Source: Doryteuthis pealeii (Eukaryota > Mollusca > Cephalopoda > Myopsida > Loliginidae). Taken from it: DNA of 64,000 nucleotides. A program made the translations under genes and the position numbers. This document shows positions 63,946-64,000 of the stretch, one piece after another. Under the pieces are notes generated by a model. It did not search any database. It worked only from the letters and a program-made list of their open reading frames with translations, and had not been told where the DNA came from. Location: NCBI GenBank assembly GCA_023376005.1, contig CM042152.1, forward strand, positions 85,192,344 to 85,256,343, in the 5' to 3' direction. Within the stretch, counting starts at the first letter, position 1. The number at the start of each line of letters is the position of its first letter.

Positions 63946-64000
63946 TGCTGTCACGCCACTCTAATAACTATCGACCCTGATAAAGAATTTGAAGTGGAAA

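Noticed and set aside
1..64000. CRISPR arrays, bacterial operons or prophage
   Set aside because: Direct repeats with regular unique spacers, ribosome binding sites and dense ORFs are all absent; the window is animal repeat DNA.

Overview
This is a gene-poor, AT-rich stretch of animal nuclear DNA made almost entirely of interspersed repeats. Three tRNA-derived SINE families, long (TA)n, (GA)n and (CA)n microsatellites, mariner relics and dispersed repeats ending in a conserved ACAGACAG tail suggest a mollusc, most likely a cephalopod such as an octopus. That assignment is inference from repeat style. The window holds no bacterial-type operons, rRNA or CRISPR, and no intact long protein gene.

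The one piece of host coding sequence I can support is a first coding exon on the minus strand at 42324-42461. It encodes 46 residues with one canonical EF-hand calcium-binding loop and ends at a consensus splice donor. A TATA-like box lies about 215 bases upstream of the ATG. Later exons would lie at lower coordinates, but I could not recognise any.

The most interesting content is a set of hammerhead self-cleaving ribozyme motifs, found by reading the CUGANGA and GAAA cores with pairing stems I, II and III. A textbook copy is at 6629-6672 (+). Others are at 23220-23261 (-), beside a tRNA-Asp-like sequence; at 53946-54007 (+); in both arms of two palindromes at 57040-57260 and 59276-59490; at 57574-57630 (+) and 59849-59899 (-) in Penelope-like-looking ends; and, degenerate, at 44125-44177 (+). 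Most lie beside or between (TA)n arrays.

Layout. 0-0.7 kb: (GA)n. 0.8-2 kb: a duplicated foldback repeat. 2-3.7 kb, 7.8-8.4 kb, 45.7-46.2 kb and 61.8-62.7 kb: a ~600-bp retroposon called R4 here. 5-7.4 kb: SINEs, a LINE zinc-finger fragment, (TA)n and the first hammerhead. 8.6-9.4 kb: two LINE pol fragments. 9.5-13.4 kb: MITE and hAT elements. 13.7-18.7 kb: R4, R5 and R6 repeats. 19-27 kb: a deleted mariner and a ~1.3-kb inverted duplication about 4.4 kb apart. 28-33.6 kb: mariner, R6, R7, SINEs and a hAT inside a SINE. 34-42 kb: MITEs and tRNA-like SINEs. 42.3-42.7 kb: the EF-hand exon. 43-46.8 kb: mariner derivatives and a palindrome. 47-51 kb: R7, a solo LTR and a segmental duplication. 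51.2-53.6 kb: two terminal-inverted-repeat elements. 53.9-60.3 kb: hammerhead elements among (TA)n arrays. 60.8-61.7 kb: SINE-3 copies. 62.9-63.95 kb: a 126-bp tandem array derived from the R6 repeat.

Family labels SINE-1 to SINE-4 and R4 to R7 are mine, for cross-reference only. Most boundaries come from alignment by eye and are accurate to roughly 5-20 bases, except where target-site duplications are given.
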